Source: Candidatus Endomicrobium procryptotermitis (GTDB taxonomy: Bacteria > Elusimicrobiota > Endomicrobiia > Endomicrobiales > Endomicrobiaceae). Taken from it: a stretch of DNA of 64,000 bases. The position numbers and the translations under genes were made by a program. The stretch spans positions 37,766 through 101,765 of the forward strand of contig JAITIP010000004.1 of assembly GCA_031279415.1 (NCBI GenBank), given 5' to 3'. Shown here one piece after another: positions 43,796 to 52,387 of the stretch; within the stretch, counting starts at the first letter, position 1, and every line of letters begins with the position of its first letter. The notes beneath the pieces were generated by a model. It had not been told where the DNA came from and did no database searches. It saw nothing but the letters and a program-made list of their open reading frames with translations.

Positions 43796-44506
43796 TTATC
43801 CGTACACATCATATTCACGCACTTTTTCTTTTATGTTTTTATTATCCGTACTCAAAACTATTTTGCCATCTTTAAGCATAAAAACTTTTTCACAGCATTG
43901 AGGTATCATATCGATATCGTGGGTGACTATAAGACAGGTAAAATTAAACCCGAGATAAAGCTTTTCTATAAAATTCAAAAATATCTTTTGCGAACCCGGA
44001 TCTAAACTTGCCTGCGGCTCGTCAAGAAATATTATTTCGGGCTGCTGGGCAAGAACCCGCGCTATTGAAACTTTTTGTGATTCTCCACCGGAAATTTCAC
44101 CTAAAGTAGAATCGGCGATATGTTCTATCTGGGCAATTCTCAATGAATTATTCACAATCTTTCTATCTGTTTCGTCGAATTTTTTAAAAATACCATTTTT
44201 TGCAAACCGGCCGACACTTACCGCCTGAAATACGGAGATGGGCGAATTTTTCCATGAAACGTTGTTTTGCGGGACGTAACCAATAATATTCTTGTTTATA
44301 TCTTTTAAATCTCTGCCGAAAATTTTTATGATTCCACTGAATTTCTGCAAACCGCAAACTGATTTTATGAGCATACTTTTTCCAGCCCCGTTTGCTCCTA
44401 TAAGCGCAGAAAAGCTGCCTTTTTCAATACTGAGACAGGCTCTGTTTAACACCTTTTTTTTTGGAAAACTTACTTCAAGATTTTGTATATCTACGGCGGA
44501 ACTCAT
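43796..44506 (-). CDS. Metal ABC transporter ATPase
   Basis: A 236-residue ABC ATPase of the zinc/manganese type: Walker A GANGAGKS (37-44) with Met in place of the following Thr (GKSMLIKS), signature ISGGESQKV, Walker B IIFLDEPQASLDPG and switch VTHDID. Canonical Walker A is GKS/T followed by Thr or Ser; here GKSM keeps the Ser that binds Mg. The gene overlaps the binding-protein gene by 4 bp (ATGA). Confidence 0.92.
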   Translation of the reverse strand: MSSAVDIQNLEVSFPKKKVLNRACLSIEKGSFSALIGANGAGKSMLIKSVCGLQKFSGIIKIFGRDLKDINKNIIGYVPQNNVSWKNSPISVFQAVSVGRFAKNGIFKKFDETDRKIVNNSLRIAQIEHIADSTLGEISGGESQKVSIARVLAQQPEIIFLDEPQASLDPGSQKIFLNFIEKLYLGFNFTCLIVTHDIDMIPQCCEKVFMLKDGKIVLSTDNKNIKEKVREYDVYG

Positions 44507-45330
44507 TGAATGGCCTTATGCAGTCTTTTCCCATTGTCTTTTAAAGTATTTACATATGAATTTCCTATAGGGAAATTACTTATCACGCACTGTTTAGCGT
44601 TAATATTGTCCGCAAGCTCTCTTCCACTACCGGCGCCGGATTGAAGGTTATCAACGATTACTGTTACACCCTGTTTTTTGCCTTTGCTTACCAAATATGC
44701 AAGCTTTTTTACGGTCAAGTCTTCGGTTTTCCCGTAAGTTGAGACCACTTCAAAACCTATCCATTCGAGAAAATCTTTTATTTTATCATTAGAAATTACC
44801 TTTTTGCCGTAAGCGCTTTCAAGCTGTTTTTTCACTTCATCGGAAGCAAAGTTTATGCGGAAAACATAATCCGTAAAATTATCCTCATAATATTTAGCGT
44901 TTTCAACGTCCATATAAGCAAGCATATCCTTTATTTCTTCAGCTGCGCGTATATGTATATATGGTATCATCCAATTGCCTTCTGTTGATACCTGTTTATA
45001 CAAAATGCCTCTGTTACCCGCTTGAAGTTTAAGTCTGCTTATCCAGTTTTCCCATTTATGACTTAAAACCAAATTGCTGTTTTCCGTGCGTTCAACAACT
45101 TTTGGGGTTATATCATAGCTGCTAGGGCATATAAGAGGTTGGATTATCATGTACACGTCAACCTTGTTGCCACCGATTTCTTTAACAACCTGATAAATAT
45201 CCGCAGTAGTTACAGTTATAACAATTTTCGTCTTATTGGGATCTTCAAAAGGAACAGCAAAAATGCTTTGATATAAGAGCAAAAAAGGAAGAAGAATAAA
45301 TGTGATAAATTTTTTTATTTTATTTTCCAT
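44503..45330 (-). CDS. ZnuA-like periplasmic metal-binding protein with altered ligands
   Basis: A 275-residue cluster A-I binding protein with a Sec signal (MENKIKKFITFILLPFLLLY...FAVPF) and no lipobox. The fold is clear (VVKEIGGNKVDVYMIIQP; NAKYYEDNFTDYVFRINF; VVSTYGKTEDLTVKKLAYLV). The usual first ligand in PGxDPHxYEP is missing: the site reads PLICPSSYDITP, with Cys but no His. Remaining candidates are His in SHKWENW and in IPYIHIRAA. No His-rich loop is present. This points away from ordinary zinc binding, towards nickel, cobalt or a chelate. It follows the TonB receptor gene by 134 bp. Confidence 0.85.
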   Translation of the reverse strand: MENKIKKFITFILLPFLLLYQSIFAVPFEDPNKTKIVITVTTADIYQVVKEIGGNKVDVYMIIQPLICPSSYDITPKVVERTENSNLVLSHKWENWISRLKLQAGNRGILYKQVSTEGNWMIPYIHIRAAEEIKDMLAYMDVENAKYYEDNFTDYVFRINFASDEVKKQLESAYGKKVISNDKIKDFLEWIGFEVVSTYGKTEDLTVKKLAYLVSKGKKQGVTVIVDNLQSGAGSGRELADNINAKQCVISNFPIGNSYVNTLKDNGKRLHKAIQ

Positions 45331-45371
45331 ACAATTCTGTTGTCCTTATACGCAAATCGGTTTTTAATTGT

Positions 45372-45403
45372 CTTGCGGCCGTGCATAATGCTGCGACCGC
45401 AAG
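45372..45403. repeat. Intercistronic hairpin in the metal-uptake operon
   Basis: CTTGCGG (45372-45378) pairs with CCGCAAG (45397-45403); the 18-nt interior can extend the stem through CGTGCA/TGCTGCG. On the minus strand no long T-run follows. It lies between the TonB receptor and the binding-protein genes and may stabilise the upstream mRNA or cause partial termination. Confidence 0.5.
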
Positions 45404-45464
45404 ATTTGTAATATTATAGTGTATTTTTACATTAAAGAAAATAAAATATTATATGTGTCATTCT

Positions 45465-47330
45465 TTAAAATTTATATACAGCTCCAATGGTTGCAGTCGC
45501 TCCAGGCATTTCATAAATTCTGTCTGCTCCGAAAGAAACTATATACATTTCATATTTCTGATTGGTAAAATTATCTGCAGCAACATAGATTGAAAACTGT
45601 TCATTGACATTAAAATGAACTTTAGCATTAAAAACATTAAAATCATCAAGTTTAACTATATTGGCACTATTTGTATTTGAAGCATAAATCGCATAATAAT
45701 CAAAAACAAGCAATGCATTTACATGAAAACCAAATTTTCCTATTTTATAGTCTAAAGATAAATCAACTTTATTTTTAGCAACAGGTTGGGTTATTTTATT
45801 TTTCGAAACACCTTCTTTCAAGTCTCCCGCATCTAAATAAGAATAAGCGGCAAAACCGTTTAATTTTTTTAAGATTTCTCCCCTAAGAGAAAACTCCGCA
45901 CCTTTAAATTCATAACTTCCAGAATTGTGAAACTGAACAGGAACAGGTGTATGCATTGGAGATATAAAAACTTCTTGTATATAGTTGTCGCCTTTTATTA
46001 TAAAAGCGGCTGCATCAAAATCTATTCCGAAATATTTGGAATTGATTCCTGCTTCAAAGCTATCCTGAGTTTCCGGCTTTAAGTCCGGATTTCTCGGAGG
46101 AACCGTGTAAAGTTCGTTTATATAAGGAGATCTAAAACCTTTGCTGTATCCTCCCCTTAGCGCAATTTTTTCAGTAATATTATAAACAGCTCCAGCACGC
46201 GGCACAAAAACTTCTCCGGAAATCTCATCGTAATTATATCTCGCTCCAGCAAACAATTTTAGTCCAGAAATAACTTCATATTCATCTAAAGCAAATAAAG
46301 CGGCTTCTCCTTTTTTCCACGTTCCTCTTGGCATCAAAGCGGGCGGAGCAGCTGCATTTAAAACTTCGGCTTCAGAGTATTTGTACTCAATACCGTATTT
46401 TAAAGTATTACCTTCAAACAATTTGCTTTCCATGCGGGCAGTTATTCCATACAATATATCTTTTGAATGAAAACTGTCAGAAAATTTGTGTTCGCCACTG
46501 TCTGCAAAGGCAAGAATATCGATTTTTGTGTTTTCAAACCTTTTTTCATATCTTATATCTGTTGCATTTCTTTTAAAATCATAGGAAGCGGCAGATCTCG
46601 TCGACCCTGACACGTCTTTTGCAATAGGTTCATATTCGATTCCCGAAAAATCTTTTCTCGTTATTTTAATTTCGCTTGTATCATCTATTTTATATCCCAA
46701 CTTTATATATGTGTCAGTTGCATTATATCCGGAATTTTCCAAATATCCATCGCTTGAAGCATTGTTTACCGAAACCTCATAAATTACTTTTTCCGATTGC
46801 CCTCCAAGATAAGCACTGTAATTTTGTGTATTGAAAGTTCCGTATGAAAAACCTATCTGTCCTTCAATAATATCCTGCGGTTCATGTGTTAAAATATTTA
46901 TAAGTCCGCCGAACCCATCTCCGCCGTACAATACGGAATCAGGCGTTTTTATAACTTCTATTTCAGCAATATTTCCGACAAGCATTGTCTGGGAAACTCC
47001 GCAACCATAAAGTGAAACTTTTTCTGGCCGGCCATCAACAAATAGTCCTATTCTTCTGAAACTGTCACCAAGACCTCTTATGTTAAGATCGGACTTAATT
47101 CCAGAAGCTGCTTTTGTAACAAAAACACCCGGAACGTTACTTATTAAATCCAACATGGCCGGAGTATTTTTATTTGCTATTTCATCTCCGCTTATAATTT
47201 CTGAAGCGACAAAATCTCCCTGCGCTCCGCCACCCGCTTTCTCAAGCGATAAAGAAACTTCTCCGTCCTGTGCCAAAACTGTTTGACTTAACATAATACA
47301 AAACAACGCCGCAATAAATAATTTACGCAT
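45465..47330 (-). CDS. TonB-dependent outer-membrane receptor
   Basis: A 621-residue receptor with a signal peptide (MRKLFIAALFCIMLSQTVLAQ), a plug domain (about 45-155, with IANKNTPAMLDLISNVPGVFV, SDLNIRGLGDSFRRIGLFVDG and the GFGGLINILTHEP end) and a 22-strand type barrel ending in ATIGAVYKF with terminal Phe. It resembles BtuB/CirA-type receptors for cobalamin, metal chelates or siderophores. GGGAGGAAGTA precedes the ATG. Position after CbiM and PDGLE genes and before an ABC importer suggests Ni/Co, or a chelate, as cargo. TonB/ExbBD are not in the window. Confidence 0.92.
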   Translation of the reverse strand: MRKLFIAALFCIMLSQTVLAQDGEVSLSLEKAGGGAQGDFVASEIISGDEIANKNTPAMLDLISNVPGVFVTKAASGIKSDLNIRGLGDSFRRIGLFVDGRPEKVSLYGCGVSQTMLVGNIAEIEVIKTPDSVLYGGDGFGGLINILTHEPQDIIEGQIGFSYGTFNTQNYSAYLGGQSEKVIYEVSVNNASSDGYLENSGYNATDTYIKLGYKIDDTSEIKITRKDFSGIEYEPIAKDVSGSTRSAASYDFKRNATDIRYEKRFENTKIDILAFADSGEHKFSDSFHSKDILYGITARMESKLFEGNTLKYGIEYKYSEAEVLNAAAPPALMPRGTWKKGEAALFALDEYEVISGLKLFAGARYNYDEISGEVFVPRAGAVYNITEKIALRGGYSKGFRSPYINELYTVPPRNPDLKPETQDSFEAGINSKYFGIDFDAAAFIIKGDNYIQEVFISPMHTPVPVQFHNSGSYEFKGAEFSLRGEILKKLNGFAAYSYLDAGDLKEGVSKNKITQPVAKNKVDLSLDYKIGKFGFHVNALLVFDYYAIYASNTNSANIVKLDDFNVFNAKVHFNVNEQFSIYVAADNFTNQKYEMYIVSFGADRIYEMPGATATIGAVYKF

Positions 47331-47378
47331 TACTTCCTCCCGATATTTTTTTTAAAGTTTTTAGACGATTAGAATTTT

Positions 47379-47672
47379 TTATTTTACAAGATTTTTTCGT
47401 TTTAAAATAAAATTTGCTGTTTCGTATAGAACATAAAGCAATATGATTCCGATAATTCCTGCAAGCAATGCGGACAAAAATTCATTTCCTATAAAAGAAA
47501 GCGAATAATCAGTAAAAAAAGATTTTGTCTCCGCCGCTTTCTCATCGAAACCGTACTTTATCGCTATGGATTCCAAAGCGTCTGGATGTGAAGAAGCAAG
47601 AAAACTTGCAAACAGAGTTATTAATGCAGGAATGCCTGCAGCGCTTATAAGAAATTTTTTATTAGTTTTCAT
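47379..47672 (-). CDS. PDGLE-domain protein (CbiN/NikN-type subunit)
   Basis: A 97-residue protein with two membrane helices (about 6-28 and 67-89) and the PDGLE-like motif SSHPDALESIAIKYGF between them. PDGLE/NikN proteins are the small partner of the CbiM/NikM S-component in ECF-type nickel or cobalt importers. The ATG at 47672 follows GGAGA by 6 nt and overlaps the cbiM stop by 11 bp. The motif here is PDALE rather than PDGLE. No CbiQ/CbiO is adjacent. Confidence 0.85.
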   Translation of the reverse strand: MKTNKKFLISAAGIPALITLFASFLASSHPDALESIAIKYGFDEKAAETKSFFTDYSLSFIGNEFLSALLAGIIGIILLYVLYETANFILKRKNLVK

Positions 47673-48333
47673 TTGCAATCTCCAAAGTTTTTAATATTTT
47701 AAGCAAAATAAGTGTAATAACAGTTTCTACAATTGCAAAAAGAAAATGAAGAGACATCATATCTTTAAACGCCTGTCCGAATGATACGGTATTTGAAATC
47801 CCGAGCTCCGCCAAACACATAAGAGCTGCCGCCAAAACAGAAAAGAAGCATGCCGTTATAACTGCAAAATAATAATTTTTTGAAAGCAGAGCTTTATAGA
47901 CATAATATGAAAGAAAAGAACCTATAAAAGCCATATTAAAAATATTGGCTCCAAGTGCCAAAAATCCTCCATCCGCAAAAAACAACGACTGTACTATAAG
48001 CACGGATGACATGATAACAAACCCCGCAAAAGGGCCTGCCAAAACTGCGGCAAATACTCCGCCAAGCAAGTGAACGGATGTTGCGGATGCTACGGTAATA
48101 TTAAACATTTGGCATGAAAACACCCATACTGCTATGATTGCAAGCTTACGAAAATAGTTGCCGCCGCCGTTAGAAAACGTAATTGCACCAATACCACTGC
48201 CATTAGCCGATACCGCTGCCGTTACAGGAACGGCTTTAAAAACTTTCCCTATGCAAAAACCAAGCATCGCTACACCTGCAGCAAGAAAACCTCCCGCTAA
48301 ACCATTACTTAAAAACCCGTCAGGAATATGCAT
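47662..48333 (-). CDS. cbiM/nikM-like: CbiM/NikM-type nickel/cobalt transport protein
   Basis: A 223-residue polytopic protein. The start is the ATG at 48333 (MHIPDGFL), with GGAGG 6 nt upstream; a start 9 codons earlier would destroy the N-terminal Met-His that directly coordinates Ni/Co in this family. Conserved blocks follow: AVSANGSGIGAITFSNGGG near 60, a SCQMFNITVASATSVHLLGG segment near 85-105 with the second His, GPFAGFVIMSSVLIVQSLFFADGG and LGANIFNMAFIG. It is the first gene of the operon. The ECF ATPase and T-component are missing; CbiMN alone can have basal uptake in related systems. Confidence 0.92.
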   Translation of the reverse strand: MHIPDGFLSNGLAGGFLAAGVAMLGFCIGKVFKAVPVTAAVSANGSGIGAITFSNGGGNYFRKLAIIAVWVFSCQMFNITVASATSVHLLGGVFAAVLAGPFAGFVIMSSVLIVQSLFFADGGFLALGANIFNMAFIGSFLSYYVYKALLSKNYYFAVITACFFSVLAAALMCLAELGISNTVSFGQAFKDMMSLHFLFAIVETVITLILLKILKTLEIANEN

Positions 48334-48377
48334 TTGAATCCTCCAAAATATTAACCGCATACACGGTATGATAATAA

Positions 48378-48404
48378 ATATTACAAAATTAAAAATCGTA
48401 ACAC
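48378..48404 (-). promoter_or_regulatory. NikR-like operator upstream of the cbiM/nikM operon
   Basis: ATATTAC (48378-48384) and GTAACAC (48398-48404) form an inverted repeat with a 13-bp spacer. Published NikR sites outside enterobacteria have the shape GTGTTAC-N13/14-GTAACAC; the right half matches fully and the left in 5 of 7. A second dyad, GTAACA-N11-TGTTAC, overlaps at 48398-48420. The site is 45 bp before the CbiM start codon. If real, the operon is nickel-repressed. No nikR gene is in the window. Confidence 0.5.
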
Positions 48405-48812
48405 AAGAACCGAATGTTACTTTAAATTGTTGTTTTAGTATTTTTTTGCAGCACTGGGAAAAGTTTCAATTCTGATTTCAGCTGAATATTATCTTAAATC
48501 TGTTTTTTGTAAGATTTCTTTGATTTTTCAAGGTTTTACAATTATTTTTTTAATTTATTTCATTTTTTAAATCATAAAATAATAGTTTTTGCTTTAAAAA
48601 AGTTGTTAAGTTGTCAAAGAGATTTTATAATCATTATTTTCTATTGCAAATAAAATGTTGAATAGATTCTCACTGAGGAATTATTTAGCACATATAAAAG
48701 CGGGGATTGCCATTGAGATGTTGGGCAGTTCAGTAACCTCACAAGTTTGTCAAAGTCTGTGTGAAGTCGTAGGGTGTGGTATAAACAGCCTATAAAAATT
48801 GTCAATTTGCTC
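48405..48812. other. AT-rich non-coding gap upstream of the metal-uptake operon
   Basis: Apart from the operator just described, I see no ORF and no cobalamin riboswitch (no GCCACTG box on the minus strand). The half near 48670-48750 is less AT-rich and includes GAGGAATTAT...CAGTAACCTC ends, possibly another repeat scar. Confidence 0.45.
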
Positions 48813-49310
48813 TCAAAACAGATTATCCAAATCAAAAATTTCAGTATGGTTTATGACCAAATCTATTAAAGCTATGGTTTTTCTTCCATAACGCTGTCCG
48901 CACGCTTCGCCGGGATTTAATATCGTGGTTTTTCCTTGTTTTTCTATGCTTGCTTTATGAAGATGTCCGTATAAAACATAATCGTGTTTTCCGTCCGCCA
49001 CAATTATTCCGATATTTAAAGGTCTGTGCGCCATGATAAATAGTTTTCCTGAAATTTTAAATTCAAAAGGAGCTTCTTGTATCATTCCGAACTCTGAAAT
49101 GATGTTTTCAAGAGCAGAGCGTTCTATATCATTATTGCCATAAACAGCTTTAAAACCGCAGTTAAGCTTAGAAAATTCTTTAGCGGAAAAAGGTGAAAAA
49201 ATATCCCCGCAATGTAAAACCAAATCTGCATTGCGGAGATTAAAAAAATTAACGGCTTTACGTATGCAGCCTATATCATTATGCGTATCTGATATAACGC
49301 CGATTAACAT
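48813..49310 (-). CDS. yfcE-like: YfcE/MJ0936-type phosphodiesterase
   Basis: A 165-residue small calcineurin-like enzyme. Metal ligands: ISDTHND (Asp, His), HCGDIFS (Asp), GNNDIE (Asn), AHRP (His) and YGHLHKA (His-x-His). The family cleaves phosphodiesters such as bis-pNPP or 2',3'-cyclic nucleotides; the natural substrate is not known. The stop of the NFU gene lies 2 bp upstream, so these are co-transcribed. Confidence 0.9.
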   Translation of the reverse strand: MLIGVISDTHNDIGCIRKAVNFFNLRNADLVLHCGDIFSPFSAKEFSKLNCGFKAVYGNNDIERSALENIISEFGMIQEAPFEFKISGKLFIMAHRPLNIGIIVADGKHDYVLYGHLHKASIEKQGKTTILNPGEACGQRYGRKTIALIDLVINHTEIFDLDNLF

Positions 49311-49312
49311 AT

Positions 49313-49540
49313 CTATACTGACTTAACTTCTTTTATTTCCGGCACGGACTCCTTTATCGCGTTAGTAACGCCATATTGCAATGTCATTGCCGCCATAGGA
49401 CAGCCACCGCAGGCGCCTGTAAGTTTAACGCTTACAACTCCGTCATCCGTAACGTCCACAAGTTCGACGTTTCCACCATCAGCCTGTAAACCCGGCCTTA
49501 CGATGTCTAACGCTTTTTCGACTTTTTCTTTTAAAGTCAT
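49313..49540 (-). CDS. nfuA-like: NFU-domain Fe-S scaffold/carrier protein
   Basis: A 75-residue protein: IVRPGLQADGGNVELVDV, then GACGGCPMAAMTLQYGV with Cys44 and Cys47, which bridge a [4Fe-4S] cluster between two monomers. It is the minimal NFU form, without the A-type domain of E. coli NfuA. It probably delivers clusters to Fe-S enzymes such as ThiC, IlvD or the indolepyruvate oxidoreductase. GAGGTGATAAACT precedes the ATG. Confidence 0.93.
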   Translation of the reverse strand: MTLKEKVEKALDIVRPGLQADGGNVELVDVTDDGVVSVKLTGACGGCPMAAMTLQYGVTNAIKESVPEIKEVKSV

Positions 49541-49565
49541 AGTTTATCACCTCTTTCTTTATGAA

Positions 49566-50114
49566 TTATTTAAAATAATCCGACGGAAAGATTTCTTTAA
49601 TCCAGGCCAAAGTTTTACCGCCGCTTGTTATTTTATATTCTCTGCTTAAAAATTCCGTTTCATTTTTAAATATGTCTTTTAACATGTCGTTGCCGGGTTC
49701 AATGTTTACTCTTACGACTTCTCTTCTCGATTCAATATTATGCTTTCTGAGAACTCTGCCTATCGGAATATCTGAAAAAAGCATATCTGTTTTAAAATCC
49801 CCACGTAATATTGCATCAGGAATAAAAGATTCAGCATAAATTAAAGGCCGCCCATTTTTATGCATTAAAATAACGCGGCAGCTTACTTTTTCCCCTTCGT
49901 CAATATCGCAGAGTTTCGAGAGCGATTTGTCCGCCTTTTTCGTTTCCCTGCTCAATATTTTGATCGCCGTTTTTCCGTTTAAAATGTCCAGTATAGTAGT
50001 TACTGTTCCATCAGTAGAAAGCAGTATTTTTTCTACGGATGACAATTTTCCCGTTTTCTTTTTTAATTTTTCAATTTCTTCAAGCACATTTATATCGGCT
50101 TCATTTCCGTTCAT
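49566..50114 (-). CDS. DUF98/chorismate lyase-like protein
   Basis: A 182-residue protein with the UbiC/UTRA-like fold: LLSTDGTVTTILDILNGKTAIKIL, VSCRVILMHKNGRPLIYAESFI, LRGDFKTDMLFSDIPIGRVLRKHNIESRREVV. The Arg of CRVIL and Glu of YAESF correspond to the chorismate/4-hydroxybenzoate site in UbiC (established for that family). It lacks proof of activity here; ubiquinone is not expected in a fermentative anaerobe, so another role is likely. It lies 25 bp upstream of the NFU gene and begins the operon. Confidence 0.75.
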   Translation of the reverse strand: MNGNEADINVLEEIEKLKKKTGKLSSVEKILLSTDGTVTTILDILNGKTAIKILSRETKKADKSLSKLCDIDEGEKVSCRVILMHKNGRPLIYAESFIPDAILRGDFKTDMLFSDIPIGRVLRKHNIESRREVVRVNIEPGNDMLKDIFKNETEFLSREYKITSGGKTLAWIKEIFPSDYFK

Positions 50115-50440
50115 AATTATTTTCGGTTATATCAATAAATTTATTTGCTTACAAAACTTCCTGTGGTATAATTTATGACAAATTATCGTCTATATTTTTT
50201 TGTGAAACTGCAGGCATTATATCAAAAATACAAGAAAACTCAAAATATGCCAAGTGGGTCGTTCTTATCATATTCAAATATCCTTTGGTTTTTGCTTTAC
50301 CTCAATGAAGACCAAATTTTCTTTTCAATATTTCTTGCGGGAAATGTTCAAAAAAGATAGAATTAATCCATATAATTTTTGTTAACAATCCGTATATATG
50401 TACACATACATATTATTATAGAGAGGCAATTTTTATTTTT

Positions 50441-52153
50441 ATGAAAAGAATTGAACTGTTGTCGGGCGATGAAGCGCTTGCACGCGGTGCTTATGAAGCA
50501 GGACTGAAATTCGCGGCATCTTATCCAGGAACGCCCGCGACCGAAATTTTGGAATATCTTGCAAACTTTGACGATGTTGACGCTCAATGGTCAGTAAACG
50601 AAAAAACGGCTTATGAGACGGCTTTGGGTGCTTCAATCGCGGGCGTAAGAAGCATTTACTCTTCAAAGCATGTTGGCGTAAACGTTGCGATGGACCCTTT
50701 AATGACGTCCGCATACACAGGTATCGGAGGTGGGTTCGTTATAGTTACTGCGGACGATCCACAGCTTCAATCTTCGCAAAACGAGCAGGATAACAGGTTC
50801 ATAGCCAAATTTTCAAAACTTCCCATGTTTGAACCTTCAAGTCCGTCTGAAGCTTATAAAATGGCAAAGGCGGCCTTTGATTTAAGCGAACGTTTTGATA
50901 CGCCCGTCATAATACGTTTGACTACGAGGGTGGCTCATACAAAAGAAAATGTCGAAACAGGCGATAGAGCCGAAACTGAAAATAAGCCTTTTGCTGTAAA
51001 TGCTGCAAAATACGTTATGGTGCCAGGTCATGCCTATAAAAAGCATATAGCTTTGGAAGCCAAACTTGTCGAACTTCAAAAATATGGCGAACAGTCAGAA
51101 TTTAATATTGCCGAAATCAACGATAAATCGATGGGAATAATTGCCGACGGCACTGCATACTTGTATGCAAAAGAAGTTTTTCCTAATGCTTCGTTTTTGA
51201 AACTGGGGTTTGTTTATCCTTTTGCCGATGAAAAAATTAAACGCTTTGCAAAAGAAGTGAAAGAACTTTATGTTATCGAAGAACAGGACCCATTTATAGA
51301 AGAGCATGTCAGAGGTCTAGGCATTGTGCTAAAAGCAAAAGATATTTCTTATCGTATAGGTGAGTTAACTCCGGTTTTGGTAAAAGAGATAGTCGAAGGA
51401 AAAATAAAAGTTGAAAAAGCCGCTGATGCGAGGAAGCCGGTTTTATGTCCGGGCTGTTCCCACCGCTCGGTTTTTTACGCTTTAAAGAAACTTAAAGCCA
51501 TCGTTTCTGGCGATATAGGCTGTTATACGCTCGGCGCTTTAAAACCTTTGGAAGCATTGCATACAACAGTATGTATGGGCGCAAGCGTCACGATTATGGA
51601 AAGCCTTTCAAAATATTTGGGGCATGATAAAGTTGTCGGTGTAATAGGCGATTCGACTTTCGTGCATTCCGGAATAACGGGACTGGTAGACGCTGCTTAT
51701 AATCAGGCTAAAGGTTTACTGATAATTCTGGACAACTCAAATACCGCAATGACAGGCAGCCAACCAAATCCTTCTACCGGCGTTAACGCAAAAGGAAAGC
51801 CTACGAAAAAATTAATATTGGAAGAAATATGTAAAGCGGCGGGAGCGGATATTGTTGAAACGATAAACGCTTTTGATAAAAATCTGCAAAATAAAATAAA
51901 AGAGCTGATGTCAAAAGAGTCCCTTTGTGTGTTGATAGCAAGATTTCCATGCAGAATGATAGAACGCGGCAAAATGGTAGCGCCTGTTTTTAATAAAGAT
52001 AAATGTATAGTATGTGGCGCCTGCTTACAGATTGACTGTCCAGCCATATATAAAAACATGGAAGGCAAAATTACACACGATGCATTTTTATGCACCGGCT
52101 GCAATGTCTGTGCGTCGGCATGCAAATTCAACGCTCTTCAAGCGGCACAGTGA
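50441..52153 (+). CDS. iorA: Indolepyruvate:ferredoxin oxidoreductase, alpha subunit
   Basis: A 570-residue ThDP enzyme that oxidatively decarboxylates aryl pyruvates to aryl-CoA, reducing ferredoxin. The N-terminal domain begins LLSGDEALARGAYEAGLKFAASYPGTPATEILEYL. The ThDP domain contains CPGCSHRSVFYALKKL, GDIGCYTLG and GDSTFVHSGITGL...DNSNTAMTG. The C-terminus carries two Fe-S motifs, CIVCGACLQIDCP and CTGCNVCASACKF. iorB follows after a 234-bp decayed stretch. It points to amino-acid fermentation or aryl-acid re-use. Confidence 0.95.
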   Translation: MKRIELLSGDEALARGAYEAGLKFAASYPGTPATEILEYLANFDDVDAQWSVNEKTAYETALGASIAGVRSIYSSKHVGVNVAMDPLMTSAYTGIGGGFVIVTADDPQLQSSQNEQDNRFIAKFSKLPMFEPSSPSEAYKMAKAAFDLSERFDTPVIIRLTTRVAHTKENVETGDRAETENKPFAVNAAKYVMVPGHAYKKHIALEAKLVELQKYGEQSEFNIAEINDKSMGIIADGTAYLYAKEVFPNASFLKLGFVYPFADEKIKRFAKEVKELYVIEEQDPFIEEHVRGLGIVLKAKDISYRIGELTPVLVKEIVEGKIKVEKAADARKPVLCPGCSHRSVFYALKKLKAIVSGDIGCYTLGALKPLEALHTTVCMGASVTIMESLSKYLGHDKVVGVIGDSTFVHSGITGLVDAAYNQAKGLLIILDNSNTAMTGSQPNPSTGVNAKGKPTKKLILEEICKAAGADIVETINAFDKNLQNKIKELMSKESLCVLIARFPCRMIERGKMVAPVFNKDKCIVCGACLQIDCPAIYKNMEGKITHDAFLCTGCNVCASACKFNALQAAQ

Positions 52154-52387
52154 AAATATTAAAACCCGATAAAATGTTTATGAACATGACGTGCTAGCAG
52201 AATGTGGAGAATTCAAAAAGCGGCTGACAATTCCATAGATGATTTGCGAATGGCTTTGCACGAACTCATATTAAGATTTATAGCTTTTTAACCGGCAGGC
52301 GAATTACAGAAAGGCATATATTACCAAATATACAGACTGTGGAAAAAGCAATGGACAGAATAGATAAATACATATTAAGGAATAACA
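52154..52387 (+). pseudogene. Decayed ORF fragments between iorA and iorB
   Basis: Two coding-like pieces lie here: 52206-52290 reads RIQKAADNSIDDLRMALHELILRFIAF to TAA, and 52300-52401 reads RRITERHILPNIQTVEKAMDRIDKYILRNNNER to TAA, overlapping the iorB start in another frame. They look like parts of one small helical protein interrupted by mutation. No family is recognised. Confidence 0.4.

Noticed and set aside
43796..44506. Defective Walker A in the metal ABC ATPase
   Set aside because: GANGAGKSM keeps the Lys and the Mg-binding Ser; the following residue varies in the superfamily, so the protein is probably active.
48361..48812. Cobalamin riboswitch before the CbiM operon
   Set aside because: There is no GCCACTG box or conserved leader core on the minus strand; a NikR-like dyad explains regulation better.
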